From Streptomyces sp. WM6378 (GTDB lineage: Bacteria > Actinomycetota > Actinomycetes > Streptomycetales > Streptomycetaceae), in contig NZ_LGDD01000036.1 of the NCBI RefSeq assembly GCF_001279695.1, forward strand, positions 1 through 64,000: a DNA stretch of 64,000 nt, given 5' to 3'. Positions within the stretch are counted from its first letter, which is position 1; each line of letters begins with the position of its first letter. The notes beneath the pieces are model-generated. The model was not told the DNA's origin. It did not search any database and was given only the letters and a program-made list of their open reading frames with translations. The position numbers and the translations under genes are program-made. This document shows positions 53,302 to 63,048 of this stretch, one piece after another.

Positions 53302-54423
53302 TCAGGGGGCGACGGAGGTGTAGTCGGCGAAGCCGCTGGGGTCGTGGCGGCCGAAGCTGCCGTGCTCGAAGATCCCGTAGCCGGTCTGCCCGTCGAGCGT
53401 GAAGCGGGCGGCGTGGTCGGTGACGCCGTACGCGGCCATGGGGTGGGCGGCCGGGTCGGACAGGTCGTAGACCTGCCGGTCGGTCCAGCCGCGACCCTGC
53501 CAGGTGCCGTGCTGCCAGCCGTCGGCGGGCGGGTAGCCGGCACCGACCGCGAGGGGCGAGGAGGCGAGGACCTCGACGCCGAGTTCGAGGGGTTTGCGGG
53601 ACTGGTCGGTGAGGTGGATGACGGCGCGTTCGGGGTGGCGGGTGCCGGGACGGTAGGTGATGTCGGCCTGCGGCCAGCCGAGTTGGGCGTCGGGGTGGCC
53701 GTCGCGCACGAGCACGGCCTCGTTCAGGGTGCGGTAGCCGTGGGCGTCCTCCTGGGCGATGACCATGACGAACCGGTCGTCGAACCGGGCCGGCACCCAG
53801 AGCCAGTGGAAACCCTCGGGCCGGTACTCGTCGCCGCGCCCCGCCTCCTCGCCGGGGATCGGCCGCACGCCCCAACTGCGGTCGCGCGTCCCGGTCCACT
53901 CCCCCGCCGTGACGGGTATCTCCTCGCCGCCGACGCGGATGAGCCCGGTGCAGTGGCCCGCCTGCACGAACCGGCGCCCCTCCAGCGTGAGCCGGTCGCC
54001 CCTGCGCTGCACATGATGGGGTTCCCACAGTGCGGGGAAGTCCGCGTTCCAGACAATGTCGTACGAGAGTGAATTCGGGTCGTCCGGATCGGGAGCGCAG
54101 TGCAGTGTGAGGCGGCGCAACGGGGTGTCGACGGTGATCCGCAGCGGACCGACGCCGAGGTTCATACGGTCGTCCGTGAGCGCGTCGGAGGCCCGGACGG
54201 CGTGCAGCCGGTCGCCTACGCGCAGGGTGGCGTAGGCGTCGATCACCCCGGTGTTGGGATAGACGCCGAGGCCCGCGATGAGCAGGGCGCGGCCCTGGTG
54301 GTCGAAGACGTGGAAGATGCAGCGGTCGTAGGCGTTGCGGTCGCCCGTCGCGACGTGCTTCATCGAGAGCGGGGTCTGGTGGATGGGGTACTCGTCGAGG
54401 GGGATGGGGCGGTCCTGCGGCAT
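53302..54423 (-). CDS. Conserved protein, 373 residues, of a phosphotransferase-linked type
   Basis: ATG 54423 is preceded by GGAGG at 7-base spacing. It is mostly beta-strand in composition with many Trp/Tyr/Arg/Asp (TGTRDRSWGVRPI, WLWVPARFDDRFVMVIAQED). It resembles the two-domain DUF7064/DUF7065-type proteins that accompany APH-like kinases in actinobacteria; I recall this pairing but cannot verify it. No signal peptide. Operon with the phosphotransferase gene (26 bases apart). Function unknown. Confidence 0.72.
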   Translation of the reverse strand: MPQDRPIPLDEYPIHQTPLSMKHVATGDRNAYDRCIFHVFDHQGRALLIAGLGVYPNTGVIDAYATLRVGDRLHAVRASDALTDDRMNLGVGPLRITVDTPLRRLTLHCAPDPDDPNSLSYDIVWNADFPALWEPHHVQRRGDRLTLEGRRFVQAGHCTGLIRVGGEEIPVTAGEWTGTRDRSWGVRPIPGEEAGRGDEYRPEGFHWLWVPARFDDRFVMVIAQEDAHGYRTLNEAVLVRDGHPDAQLGWPQADITYRPGTRHPERAVIHLTDQSRKPLELGVEVLASSPLAVGAGYPPADGWQHGTWQGRGWTDRQVYDLSDPAAHPMAAYGVTDHAARFTLDGQTGYGIFEHGSFGRHDPSGFADYTSVAP

Positions 54424-54875
54424 CGGCAACCTCCGTATGAGCAGCGGAAGTTGACGGTACGTCAGCTCGGCTTGCCTCGCCATACCCCGGGCGGGGGTGG
54501 GGGCCCCTGGGGCTCCGCCCCAGACCCCGGGGAGTTGCCCCCCGCCCGTGCAGGGAGTTGAGAAGGTCGAGCCCCGGGGCTGCGCCCCGGACCCCCGGCG
54601 GGGGCTCCGCCCCCGAACCCCCGTTCGCGGCTTAATGGCGCTCGTCCTCAAACGCCGGACGGGCTGGGAATGCCTGCTGAGCGGCGTGCGAAGCGCGGGG
54701 CGTGACATCGTGCGGCTCCGCCGCGTGGGCGCGATCAGCCACGCACGGTCCGCGGTCGAAGGGCGTCGCAGGCTCGGGGCGCAGCCCGGAATGCCCGCAC
54801 CGCACCCCGCCAGGGGCGCAGGGAACCGCGGAGCCGACCACCCGGGGCCCGCACCGGCACCCGCGCCCCCTGGGG
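54424..54875. repeat. Repeat-rich intergenic region including dispersed repeat copy B
   Basis: 452 bases without a gene. Hairpins TGGGGC/GCCCCA (about 54508-54522), CCGGGGC/GCCCCGG (54575-54590) and CGGGGGC/GCCCCCG (54599-54615) flank the core at 54645-54666, which on the minus strand reads CAGCCCGTCCGGCGTTTGAG and matches copy A (28268-28289) at 21 of 22 bases. Further right, around 54800-54880, is CCAGGGGCGCAGGGAACCGCG, close to another common Streptomyces intergenic repeat. Confidence 0.82.
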
Positions 54876-56048
54876 TCAGCGGGTCTCCGGGCCCGCTAGG
54901 TGGCGGGCGATGACCATGCGCTGGATCTGGTTGGTGCCCTCGACGATCTGGAGGACCTTCGCCTCGCGCATGAAGCGCTCGACCGGGAAGTCGGCCGTGT
55001 AGCCGTAGCCGCCCAGGACCTGGACCGCGTCCGTGGTCACCTTCATCGCCGCGTCCGTGCAGAACAGCTTGGCCATCGCGGCCTGGCGGGAGAAGGGGCG
55101 CCCCGCGTCGCGGAGCCGGGCGGCGGCCAGGTACAGCGCGCGGCCCGCCTCGATCTGGGTCGCCATGTCGGCCAGCATGAAGCGCAGGCCCTGGAAGTCG
55201 GCGATGGGCCGGCCGAACTGCTCGCGCCCGGTGGCGTACGCGAGGGCCTCGTCGAGGGCGGCCTGGGCGACGCCGATGGCGCAGGCCGCGATGCCGAGCC
55301 GCCCCGAGTCGAGCGCGGACAGCGCGATCGCGAAGCCCTGGCCCTCCTCACCGATGCGGCGCGCGTCGGGGACGCGTACGCCGTCGAAGTGGAGCTGGGC
55401 GGTGGGCGAGCCCTTCATGCCCATCTTCTTCTCGGGGGCGGCCGCGCTGAGCCCTTCGGCATCGCCCGGGACGAGGAAGGCCGTGATGCCACGGGCTCCT
55501 TCGCCGCCGGTGCGGGCGAGGACGGTGTAGAAGTCGGCGATGCCGCCGTGGGTGATCCAGGCCTTGGTGCCGGTGATGACCCAGTCGGCGCCGTCCCGTA
55601 CGGCCTTGGTGCGCAGCGAGGCCGCGTCCGATCCCGACGAGGGCTCCGAGAGGCAGTACGCGCCGAGCAGTCCGCCGCCGAGCATGGCGGGCAGGTGCTC
55701 GGCCTGCTGCTCCTTGGTGCCGTAGCCCGCGAGCGCGTGGCAGGCGAGCGAGTGGACGCTCACGCCGAGGCCGACCGTGAGGCGGGCCGAGGCGAGCTCT
55801 TCGAGCACCTGGAGGTAGACCTCGTAGGGCTGGTCGCCGCCGCCGAACTCGGAGTCGTACGGGAGGCCGAGGAGGCCGGATTCGGAGAGCAGGGTGAAGA
55901 TCTCGCGCGGGAAGTGCCCGGCGTCCTCCTGCTCGGCGGCGCGAGGCGCGATCTCCCGCTGGACGATGTCGCGCACCAGCGCGACAAGGTCCCGGGCCTC
56001 CTCGGTGGGCAGCTGTCGTTCCACCGGCTGTGGGGCACGGTCGGGCAT
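54876..56048 (-). CDS. Acyl-CoA dehydrogenase
   Basis: 390 residues, standard length. FAD and substrate motifs: AYCLSEPSSGSDAASLRTKA, WVITGTKAWITHGGIADFYTVLAR, GSPTAQLHFDGVRVPDARRIGEEGQGFAIALSALDSGRLGIAAC, and the C-terminal QVLGGYGYTADFPVERFMREAKVLQIVEGTNQIQRMVIARHLAG with the catalytic glutamate in IVEGTNQI. Alpha,beta-desaturation of a short or medium acyl-CoA feeding electrons to ETF. It is separated from the phosphotransferase group by the repeat region. Confidence 0.95.
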   Translation of the reverse strand: MPDRAPQPVERQLPTEEARDLVALVRDIVQREIAPRAAEQEDAGHFPREIFTLLSESGLLGLPYDSEFGGGDQPYEVYLQVLEELASARLTVGLGVSVHSLACHALAGYGTKEQQAEHLPAMLGGGLLGAYCLSEPSSGSDAASLRTKAVRDGADWVITGTKAWITHGGIADFYTVLARTGGEGARGITAFLVPGDAEGLSAAAPEKKMGMKGSPTAQLHFDGVRVPDARRIGEEGQGFAIALSALDSGRLGIAACAIGVAQAALDEALAYATGREQFGRPIADFQGLRFMLADMATQIEAGRALYLAAARLRDAGRPFSRQAAMAKLFCTDAAMKVTTDAVQVLGGYGYTADFPVERFMREAKVLQIVEGTNQIQRMVIARHLAGPETR

Positions 56049-56427
56049 GGCGGCGCTCTCCTCCCTGTCGGGCGCTTCGGCGGACGCACGCGCAGGGTGT
56101 GGCGGCGCCGCCGGTGACTCTGCTCTACGGCCGATACCTTCCCTCCCGGGTCACGGAAGTAGCAGGCGGGCGGCCGTGGCGCTGTGAGTATGCCCGATCG
56201 GACGCGTCCCGTCACTGGCTCCAAGATCACGATTTACCCGCGCTCCAGGCCCGCTTCGCGCCGGGCGGCGCGCTGGAATTGAGCACTCCGGAATTGGTCC
56301 GAACCATTGACCGCACTGGTCTAGTCCTTCTAGCGTTCCCTTCAACGCCTTAGTGCGTTCATGTCAAAGAACACCTCACGGGAGTCGTGCACGGCCCCCA
56401 CTCTCCCCTCCCCACGAGGAGACCACG
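56049..56427. other. Divergent promoter region of acyl-CoA dehydrogenase and chitinase
   Basis: 379 bases. The left part holds the acyl-CoA dehydrogenase promoter (not assigned). The right part carries the chitinase promoter and two DasR-like sites listed separately. No gene is supported. Confidence 0.5.
56293..56336 (+). promoter_or_regulatory. Chitinase promoter with two DasR-like sites
   Basis: TTGACC (56307-56312), 18 bases, TAGCGT (56331-56336). The spacer holds ACTGGTCTAGTCCTTC (56315-56330), matching the DasR consensus ACTGGTCTAGACCAGT at the first ten bases. A second, palindromic ATTGGTCCGAACCATT lies at 56293-56308, 22 bases earlier, touching the -35. This is the arrangement of Streptomyces chitinase promoters repressed by DasR and induced by chitooligosaccharides. 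Confidence 0.85.
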
Positions 56428-57678
<1,251 letters not shown>

Positions 57679-57728
57679 CAAGGGAGTTGGAGGGGCGGGT
57701 GGCGAGGCCGCCCGCCCCTTCGGCATGT

Positions 57729-58355
57729 CTAGGCCGGCTCCGGGGAGGGGCAGGACGGCTCGAACTCCTCGATGGTGTCCAGGGTGCGCCGCAGCATCCG
57801 CACCAGGAGTTCGCGCACGGTGTCGCGCGGCGGCTCCATGGTGGCCAGCCAGTCCAGCGTGACGCTCTCCACGCTGCCCAGCCAGCCGAGCAGCGCGAGC
57901 CGGGCGAGCACCGGTATGCCCCGGGTGCCGTAGGCACCCTCGGCGATGGTGGCGATCAGCTCCTCCCGCACCGCGTCCCGGATGGCCTGCACCTGGGTGT
58001 CGAAGCCGACGCCGCCGGTGACGATCGTGCGGTACGCGGCCTGGTGGTGCTGGGCGTACAGGAGGTAGCCGTCGATGGTGCGGTGGACGCGTTCGGCGCG
58101 GGGCAGCTCGGTGTCGCTCCCGGCGCGGGACACCAGATCCGCGACGGAGTCCTCGACGATGGCCAGGTAGTAGCCCCGTTTGGACTTGAAGTAGTAGTAG
58201 ATCAGGCCCTTGGCGACCCCTGCGTGTTTGGCGATGTCGTCCATCGACAGCGCGTCGTACGAGGTGTCGGCGAACAACTTCCGGCCCGTTGCGATGAGTT
58301 CGGAGCGGCGGACCTGGGATCTCTCGGTCGCACCGCCCTGTTGACTATTATTCAA
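57729..58355 (-). CDS. TetR-family regulator
   Basis: 208 residues from TTG 58355 (MNNSQQGGATERSQVRRSEL...). HTH: RKLFADTSYDALSMDDIAKHAGVAKGLIYYYFKSKRGYYLAI. No ATG or GTG lies between the TTG and the HTH; the upstream GTG 58430 would add 25 unlikely residues. The ligand domain is unspecific. Divergent from a DUF6230 gene whose likely promoter overlaps the TetR start, so mutual control is plausible. Confidence 0.9.
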   Translation of the reverse strand: MNNSQQGGATERSQVRRSELIATGRKLFADTSYDALSMDDIAKHAGVAKGLIYYYFKSKRGYYLAIVEDSVADLVSRAGSDTELPRAERVHRTIDGYLLYAQHHQAAYRTIVTGGVGFDTQVQAIRDAVREELIATIAEGAYGTRGIPVLARLALLGWLGSVESVTLDWLATMEPPRDTVRELLVRMLRRTLDTIEEFEPSCPSPEPA

Positions 58356-58370
58356 ATTCGGCCCTAGTCT
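58341..58370 (+). promoter_or_regulatory. Promoter of the DUF6230 operon
   Basis: TTGACT (58341-58346), 18 bases, TAGTCT (58365-58370) in an A/T-rich patch. It overlaps the start of the divergent TetR gene. No separate palindrome clearer than ATTCAAATTCGG is seen. Confidence 0.5.
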
Positions 58371-58458
58371 CCAACTGCCACAGGATGCCCGCAGTATGGC
58401 AGACCTGCATTCGCACTCCCCCTGCACCACTGGACGACGTGTCGTACGGGAGGATCAA

Positions 58459-59073
58459 GTGAGCGCAGCCAAGCGGCCGTTGGCCGAAGGCAGAACCGCC
58501 TGGAAGAAGACCGCGGTCGTCGCCCTGCCGGCGGTCGTCGCCGTCGGGGTCATGGCCAATGTGATGGCCGAGGGCGCGCTGGCCGCGTCGTTCGCGGTCT
58601 CCGGGACCAGCTTCCAGGTGTCGTCGGGGAAGCTGACCAGTTCGGGGCTCTCCTCCTACGTGCAGACCGACAGGTCCGTCGACGGCAAGGGCCACCCGGT
58701 GGCGCTGCTCGGCATCGGCGACGCGAAGCTCAGCGACATCTGCCAGTCGGCCGAGGTCAGCACCCCCGTCGGCACCGTCGTGTTCAAGCTGACGGCGGGC
58801 GGCGACGCGGGCGAGGTCACGGCAAGCAATCTGGTCATCGACGGCGAGGACCTGGTCGGCGACGCCCAGTTCGGCACGGCCCAGATCGGCCGGGACGCAT
58901 CGACTCTGGACGCCGTCAAGGGAGTTCAGGGCGAGCCGGGCAAGTTCGGGCTGCAGGCCGGGAACATCGAGGTCAACGGCGTGAAGTCGCATGCCTGGTC
59001 GGCGACCGGCGGCAACTTCCGGCTGAAGGGGATGAAGGTCGATGTGAGCATCGGCGGCAAGAAGTGCTTCTGA
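58459..59073 (+). CDS. DUF6230-family exported protein
   Basis: 204 residues, GTG 58459 with GGGAGG ribosome site. A basic leader (SAAKRPLAEGRTAWKKTA) precedes a hydrophobic helix VVALPAVVAVGVMANVMAEGALAASF that may be a signal anchor or cleaved signal. The rest is beta-rich and Gly/Ser/Thr-rich (SFAVSGTSFQVSSGKLTSSGL). Databases often call relatives cholesterol esterase without a catalytic motif; I see no Ser-His-Asp triad here. It pairs with a DUF6114 gene, a conserved Streptomyces partnership. Confidence 0.85.
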   Translation: MSAAKRPLAEGRTAWKKTAVVALPAVVAVGVMANVMAEGALAASFAVSGTSFQVSSGKLTSSGLSSYVQTDRSVDGKGHPVALLGIGDAKLSDICQSAEVSTPVGTVVFKLTAGGDAGEVTASNLVIDGEDLVGDAQFGTAQIGRDASTLDAVKGVQGEPGKFGLQAGNIEVNGVKSHAWSATGGNFRLKGMKVDVSIGGKKCF

Positions 59074-59306
59074 GACGCCTGGGGCTGCTCAGGCTCCCCC
59101 GCGACGGCGCCGCGGCGCTCGGGCCGCCGGTCCGGGTGCAAGGTGATCCGCGAGCTCCTCGGCCGGGCGACGACGTCGGTCCGCACACCGGGTCCGGTCC
59201 CGGCGCGCGGACCGGCCAGGGTGCGGGGCCCCGCACCAGCGAGGGGACGGGGCCCCGTACCGGCGAACCGCGGCGTGCCTCCTGGGGCGAGCCGGAGGAG
59301 AGCCGG

Positions 59307-60224
59307 GTGCGGATCCCGGCCCCCGACGAGCGGCTGCCGCTGCCCGAGGCCCGGCGGGCCTTACGGGGCTGGCGGCGGACGCGGCCGTTCTGGGCGGGGC
59401 TCCTCCTCGTCCTCGGCGGTCTCGAACTGCTCGTGGTGCCGCTGTCGCCGCTGACGATCCTGGTCAGCCTCGGGCTCGGCGGGATCGCCGCGATCGGCAT
59501 CGGACTCGCCCTCGTCGCGGCCGGGCTCTTCCTCTGGTTCCTGCCGCACACCCGGCACTACGTGTCGATCAACGCCCTGATCCTGTCGGTGCTCTCCTTC
59601 GCGGCCACCAACCTCGGCGGGTTCCTGGTCGGGATGGCGCTCGGCATCGCGGGCAGCGCGATGGGGTTCGGCTGGACGCCGAAGGAGGAGGCGACGGGGC
59701 CGGTGCCGAACGTCCGCACCCAGCGCACGCTCGCCGCGGCCCTGCCGCTCGCCCTCCTCGCCACGCTCGGCGGGCAGCGCGTCGAGCAGGTGCCGCAGCC
59801 CGGCTCGGTCACCGCCCCCGCCGTGCCGCCGACCGTCACCACGACGCGCTTCGCACCCAACGGCTTCCTGCTCGCCGGGGTGACGACCGTGCCCACCGCG
59901 CACGGCCCCCTCAAGGTGATGGTCCTGAAGATGGACTCGGCCTCGCTCACCGACTACCGCCTTGCCACCCGCGACGGCCACGACGGCCACGACGAACTCG
60001 CCCTGGGAGCAAGCTCGTTGGACCTCAGCGGTCATGTGACGCTCTACCTCACCAAGTTCAGCGGCTGCCTCGAAGGGCTGCTCTGCATCACCTTCGACCC
60101 CGACACCCTGCCGGTGCCGCCGATCGTCCCGCCGTTCGTCTTCATGACCGACGTGACGGCCGAACAGGCCCTCGTCACCTCGGATTCCATCGTCGCGAAC
60201 GGACTGACGCTGGGGGCATCGTGA
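59307..60224 (+). CDS. DUF6114-family membrane protein
   Basis: 305 residues from GTG 59307, with GGAGGAG spaced 6 bases upstream. It begins VRIPAPDERLPLPEARRALRGWRRTRPFWAGLLLVLGGLE, where relatives usually start. Helices: PFWAGLLLVLGGLELLVVPLS, GLGGIAAIGIGLALVAAGLFLWFL and ALILSVLSFAATNLGGFLVGMALGIAGSAM; a beta-like extracellular C-terminal part follows. An alternative GTG at 59064 would overlap the DUF6230 stop and add an 81-residue Gly/Pro/Thr-rich tail. GTGA overlap with the next gene. Confidence 0.82.
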   Translation: MRIPAPDERLPLPEARRALRGWRRTRPFWAGLLLVLGGLELLVVPLSPLTILVSLGLGGIAAIGIGLALVAAGLFLWFLPHTRHYVSINALILSVLSFAATNLGGFLVGMALGIAGSAMGFGWTPKEEATGPVPNVRTQRTLAAALPLALLATLGGQRVEQVPQPGSVTAPAVPPTVTTTRFAPNGFLLAGVTTVPTAHGPLKVMVLKMDSASLTDYRLATRDGHDGHDELALGASSLDLSGHVTLYLTKFSGCLEGLLCITFDPDTLPVPPIVPPFVFMTDVTAEQALVTSDSIVANGLTLGAS

Positions 60225-61099
60225 TCCAGATCCAGGCCGCGCTCTTCTGGGCCTACGGAACCGGGGCGACCTTCGCGGTCTCTGCGGCCCGCCAGCTCCA
60301 GTGGTGGCAGCGCTCGGTGCACGAGGAAGGGGTACGCACCCGCAGCCGCGCCGCCAACCCGTACCTGATGCTGACCGTGCTGTTCGCGGCCGTGCTCCTG
60401 GTGCCCACGGGGCTGTTCATGATGTGGCAGAACCCGTCGTGGGCGACCATGCAGGTGGCCGGCGACCACCACGGGATCTGGGCCGGACTCGTGCTGTTCT
60501 ACGCGGGCGGCACCGTCGTCGCGGCGCTGCTCGGCTTCCTCGTGGCGCAGTCGCTCGTGCTGGTGGGGGCGGGCTACTGGGCGTATCTGCAGAGCGTGGG
60601 CGCGCATTTCCTGCTGTTCGCGGTGCTGGTCCACGGCTGGGACGGGACCGGCTACCGGCGGCTGCTCACCACGAGCCGGGGCGCGCTGCGGGACTGGCCG
60701 AAGGATAGCGTGATCAACGATCTGCTGCACTTCCTGACGTCGGGGACGTTCCTCGCGCTGCTCGTCCTCGGGGCCGCCGTCATCGGCACGATGCTGATCA
60801 CGGAGATCGGCTGGCTGATGGAGGGCTGGGAGCTGCCGGGGGCGGACGACGACCGCAGGGTGCCGCGTGTGGTGGCGGTGGCGATTGCGGCGGCGGGGGT
60901 CTACGGGCTGCCGTTCGTGGGCGCGGTCGGTGCGAGCGTGCTGGTGCACCTGGTGGGGTGGGCGGTTGGGCTCCCGGTGTTTGCCGTGCTGGCAGGGGTG
61001 GTGCTGCTGGCCCGGAGGTCGCCGGTGCGGCTGCTTTACGGGCTGGTCGGCGTTCCGAAGCGGCACTGGAAGGCCGACCTGGAGCTCACGTATGAGTGA
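60221..61099 (+). CDS. Integral membrane protein, 292 residues
   Basis: Function unknown. GTG 60221 overlaps the DUF6114 stop. Several helices: ALFWAYGTGATFAVSAARQL, PYLMLTVLFAAVLLVPTGLFMMW, GIWAGLVLFYAGGTVVAALLGFLVAQSLVLVG, FLALLVLGAAVIGTMLI and a C-terminal pair. A polar loop HHGIW. Third gene of the DUF6230-DUF6114 operon, so likely part of the same envelope system. Confidence 0.8.
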   Translation: MIQIQAALFWAYGTGATFAVSAARQLQWWQRSVHEEGVRTRSRAANPYLMLTVLFAAVLLVPTGLFMMWQNPSWATMQVAGDHHGIWAGLVLFYAGGTVVAALLGFLVAQSLVLVGAGYWAYLQSVGAHFLLFAVLVHGWDGTGYRRLLTTSRGALRDWPKDSVINDLLHFLTSGTFLALLVLGAAVIGTMLITEIGWLMEGWELPGADDDRRVPRVVAVAIAAAGVYGLPFVGAVGASVLVHLVGWAVGLPVFAVLAGVVLLARRSPVRLLYGLVGVPKRHWKADLELTYE

Positions 61100-61126
61100 G
61101 AGCGGATTATGAGTGAGAGCAGATGG

Positions 61127-61291
61127 TTACAGCAGACCCGTCTGCGTCACCAGCATCGCGATGACCACCACGAGCGTCCAGCCCAGGACGTGCTCCAGGA
61201 TCTTGGGGCCGGTGTCCTTGGGGCCGCCGGTGCGGGCGCGGAGCTCGGCCAGGGCGCGGGGGTCGTCGACGGTCGTGGCAGGCAGGGTCAT
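61127..61291 (-). CDS. Small membrane protein, SCO1431 family
   Basis: 54 residues: it starts MTLPATTVDDPRALAELRAR and ends with one helix, WTLVVVIAMLVTQTGLL. It matches my recall of the SCO1431-type membrane proteins conserved in Streptomyces in the same neighbourhood. Too short to be found by size alone; codon use and single helix support it. It converges on the membrane protein gene ending at 61099. Confidence 0.78.
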   Translation of the reverse strand: MTLPATTVDDPRALAELRARTGGPKDTGPKILEHVLGWTLVVVIAMLVTQTGLL

Positions 61292-61410
61292 GGCGACTCA
61301 CTCGGTCGTGTGGTGGTGCACGGTCCCCCCGGTGACCGTTCCACGGTGCCATCGGAGCGGGCCCCCGGGGTAGAGACGTTCGTCACTGCCCCGGGGTGCC
61401 GGCGGTCCGC

Positions 61411-62775
61411 TCAGCGGATGCCGACTGCCGCGAGCGCCTTGGCCTGCCTGGCCGTCGGGTACGCGGGCCAGTAGAGGTAGCAGACGCCTCCTGTGCCGGA
61501 GACCACTTTCCCGCTCGCGTTGTACCGCTTGGTCCGCAGCCAGATGTTCTCGAACTCCCGCCGCTTGTAGACGCGGCGCACGGCCGCGTCGTCGGGAGCC
61601 GCCGGATCGTGGGCGATCACGTCGCCGTCGGCGGTGAAGCCGGTCACCGTCATCAGGTGCCCCGCGGTGCCGTACCCCGCGCCGGTCAGCTCGGTGGCCA
61701 GGAAGGACTGGGACGTTATGGCCGGGATGCCCGCGCGGACCAGCGTCTCCACGTCGTTCAGCGACCCCAGCCGGGTCACGACGGAGCTCATGTCCCGGTA
61801 CGTGGCGGCGTACGCGGCGTTGAAGGGCCAGTTGCCGCAGCCCGCGTACTGGTAGTCGTAGGTCCGCCGGGCGGCCTGGCACACCTGCGGGTCGGTGTAG
61901 GACGGGTCGACCCAGGCGAGGTCCGCAGGGTTCGGCTTCCGCCCCCAGTGCTCGATGATCATCTGCGAGGAGGTGGGGCTGCACCAGGCCTCGCCGCCGT
62001 TGTCGTACTGCGGGTACTGGCCCTTGTGGATCTCCTGCGAGTAGCTCGGCACCTCCAGCTCGCCCGCGAAGCCGGGGGTCGATGCGTCGACCGTGAACCG
62101 GTCCGGGATGTCGGAGGCCATCGCGCCGAGCCGCCACACGGTCGGCGTGAGCCGGCTGCCCGGGAGGCGGAAGAGGGTGATCCGCAGCTGGTAGGAGGCG
62201 AGCCGCAGGCCGGTGGCGGGGGTGTCGATCGCGAAGGTGTCCGTCGAGATCGAGCTCTTGCCGTCGCCCTGGCCGTCGAGGGAGGTGCGCCGGATGTCCA
62301 TGTCGCCGTCGCCCGCCGTCCAGCGACCCATGACGTACGCGGGTGTGGCGGACCCGTCCGTGTAGGTGCCGAGCAGCTCGACCTGGAGCCAGGTGCCGGC
62401 CGGGGCGTCCGCGTTCCAGTGGGCGACGGCCTCGGTGGCGGGGACGCCGGAGCGGTGGACCGGGGAGGTCCAGGTCGCGTACTCCCAGGTGGCGGTCCTG
62501 TTGGTGTGCGGGTCGGTGTAGGAGGTGGTTCCGGCGGGCCGGTCGATGACGATGCCGGGGCGGCGGCCCCCTTCGACGCGCACGCCGTGCCCGGTGCCCG
62601 AGCACCACTGGGCGTGCGAGGTCCAGGCCTGATCGTCCACGAGCTGCTGGCCCTGCTTGGGCCGAGGCACGCCGCCGGACGCGGCCGCGGGCCCCGAGGA
62701 GGCGGTCACGACGGCACCGACCGCGGCGGCGACGGCCGCGGCGAGGACGGTTCTGCGCGAGGTTGGGCTGGTCAC
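61411..62775 (-). CDS. Tat-exported C39-like papain-type cysteine protease
   Basis: 454 residues from GTG 62775. Twin-arginine signal TSRRTVLAAAVAAAVGAVVTASSGPAAA. A beta-sandwich N-terminal half (WEYATWTSPVHRSG, FNADAPAGTWLQVELLG-like). The C-terminal domain has the C39-like set: PSYSQEIHKGQYPQYDNGGEAWCSPTSSQMIIEHWG (catalytic Cys region), GTAGHLMTVTGFTADGDVIAHDPAAPDD (His and Asp). It is secreted folded. Peptidase of unknown target, not linked to a bacteriocin ABC exporter here. Confidence 0.9.
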   Translation of the reverse strand: MTSPTSRRTVLAAAVAAAVGAVVTASSGPAAASGGVPRPKQGQQLVDDQAWTSHAQWCSGTGHGVRVEGGRRPGIVIDRPAGTTSYTDPHTNRTATWEYATWTSPVHRSGVPATEAVAHWNADAPAGTWLQVELLGTYTDGSATPAYVMGRWTAGDGDMDIRRTSLDGQGDGKSSISTDTFAIDTPATGLRLASYQLRITLFRLPGSRLTPTVWRLGAMASDIPDRFTVDASTPGFAGELEVPSYSQEIHKGQYPQYDNGGEAWCSPTSSQMIIEHWGRKPNPADLAWVDPSYTDPQVCQAARRTYDYQYAGCGNWPFNAAYAATYRDMSSVVTRLGSLNDVETLVRAGIPAITSQSFLATELTGAGYGTAGHLMTVTGFTADGDVIAHDPAAPDDAAVRRVYKRREFENIWLRTKRYNASGKVVSGTGGVCYLYWPAYPTARQAKALAAVGIR

Positions 62776-63048
62776 GGTGAGGACCCCCGGTCGGTTGCGG
62801 ATGGGACGGCGAGTGCACGACAGCGGGCCAACTATCCCGGGTCCGAGGTCCTTCGGCCAGTGATTCGGCATGCGTCCCGCTCCCAATATTGGTCTCGACC
62901 ACTTGCGTGACCTGGGCGGGAGCCGAGGCCCGGAGAACCGGCCGTGGCGGCGCCGGCATCGGGCACCTCACCCCGCGCACCGGGTACGGTCGGAACTCCC
63001 GCCCCGGGGGACATCAGTCGCAGGCCCCCGGACCACCAGGCAGGACGC

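Noticed and set aside
58356..58430. Longer start (GTG 58430) for the TetR gene
   Set aside because: It would add 25 residues unlike TetR N-termini and run through the divergent promoter.
59064..59306. 81-residue N-terminal extension of the DUF6114 protein
   Set aside because: Low-complexity Gly/Pro/Thr sequence, poor ribosome site, and a strong GGAGGAG before GTG 59307; kept as an alternative only.
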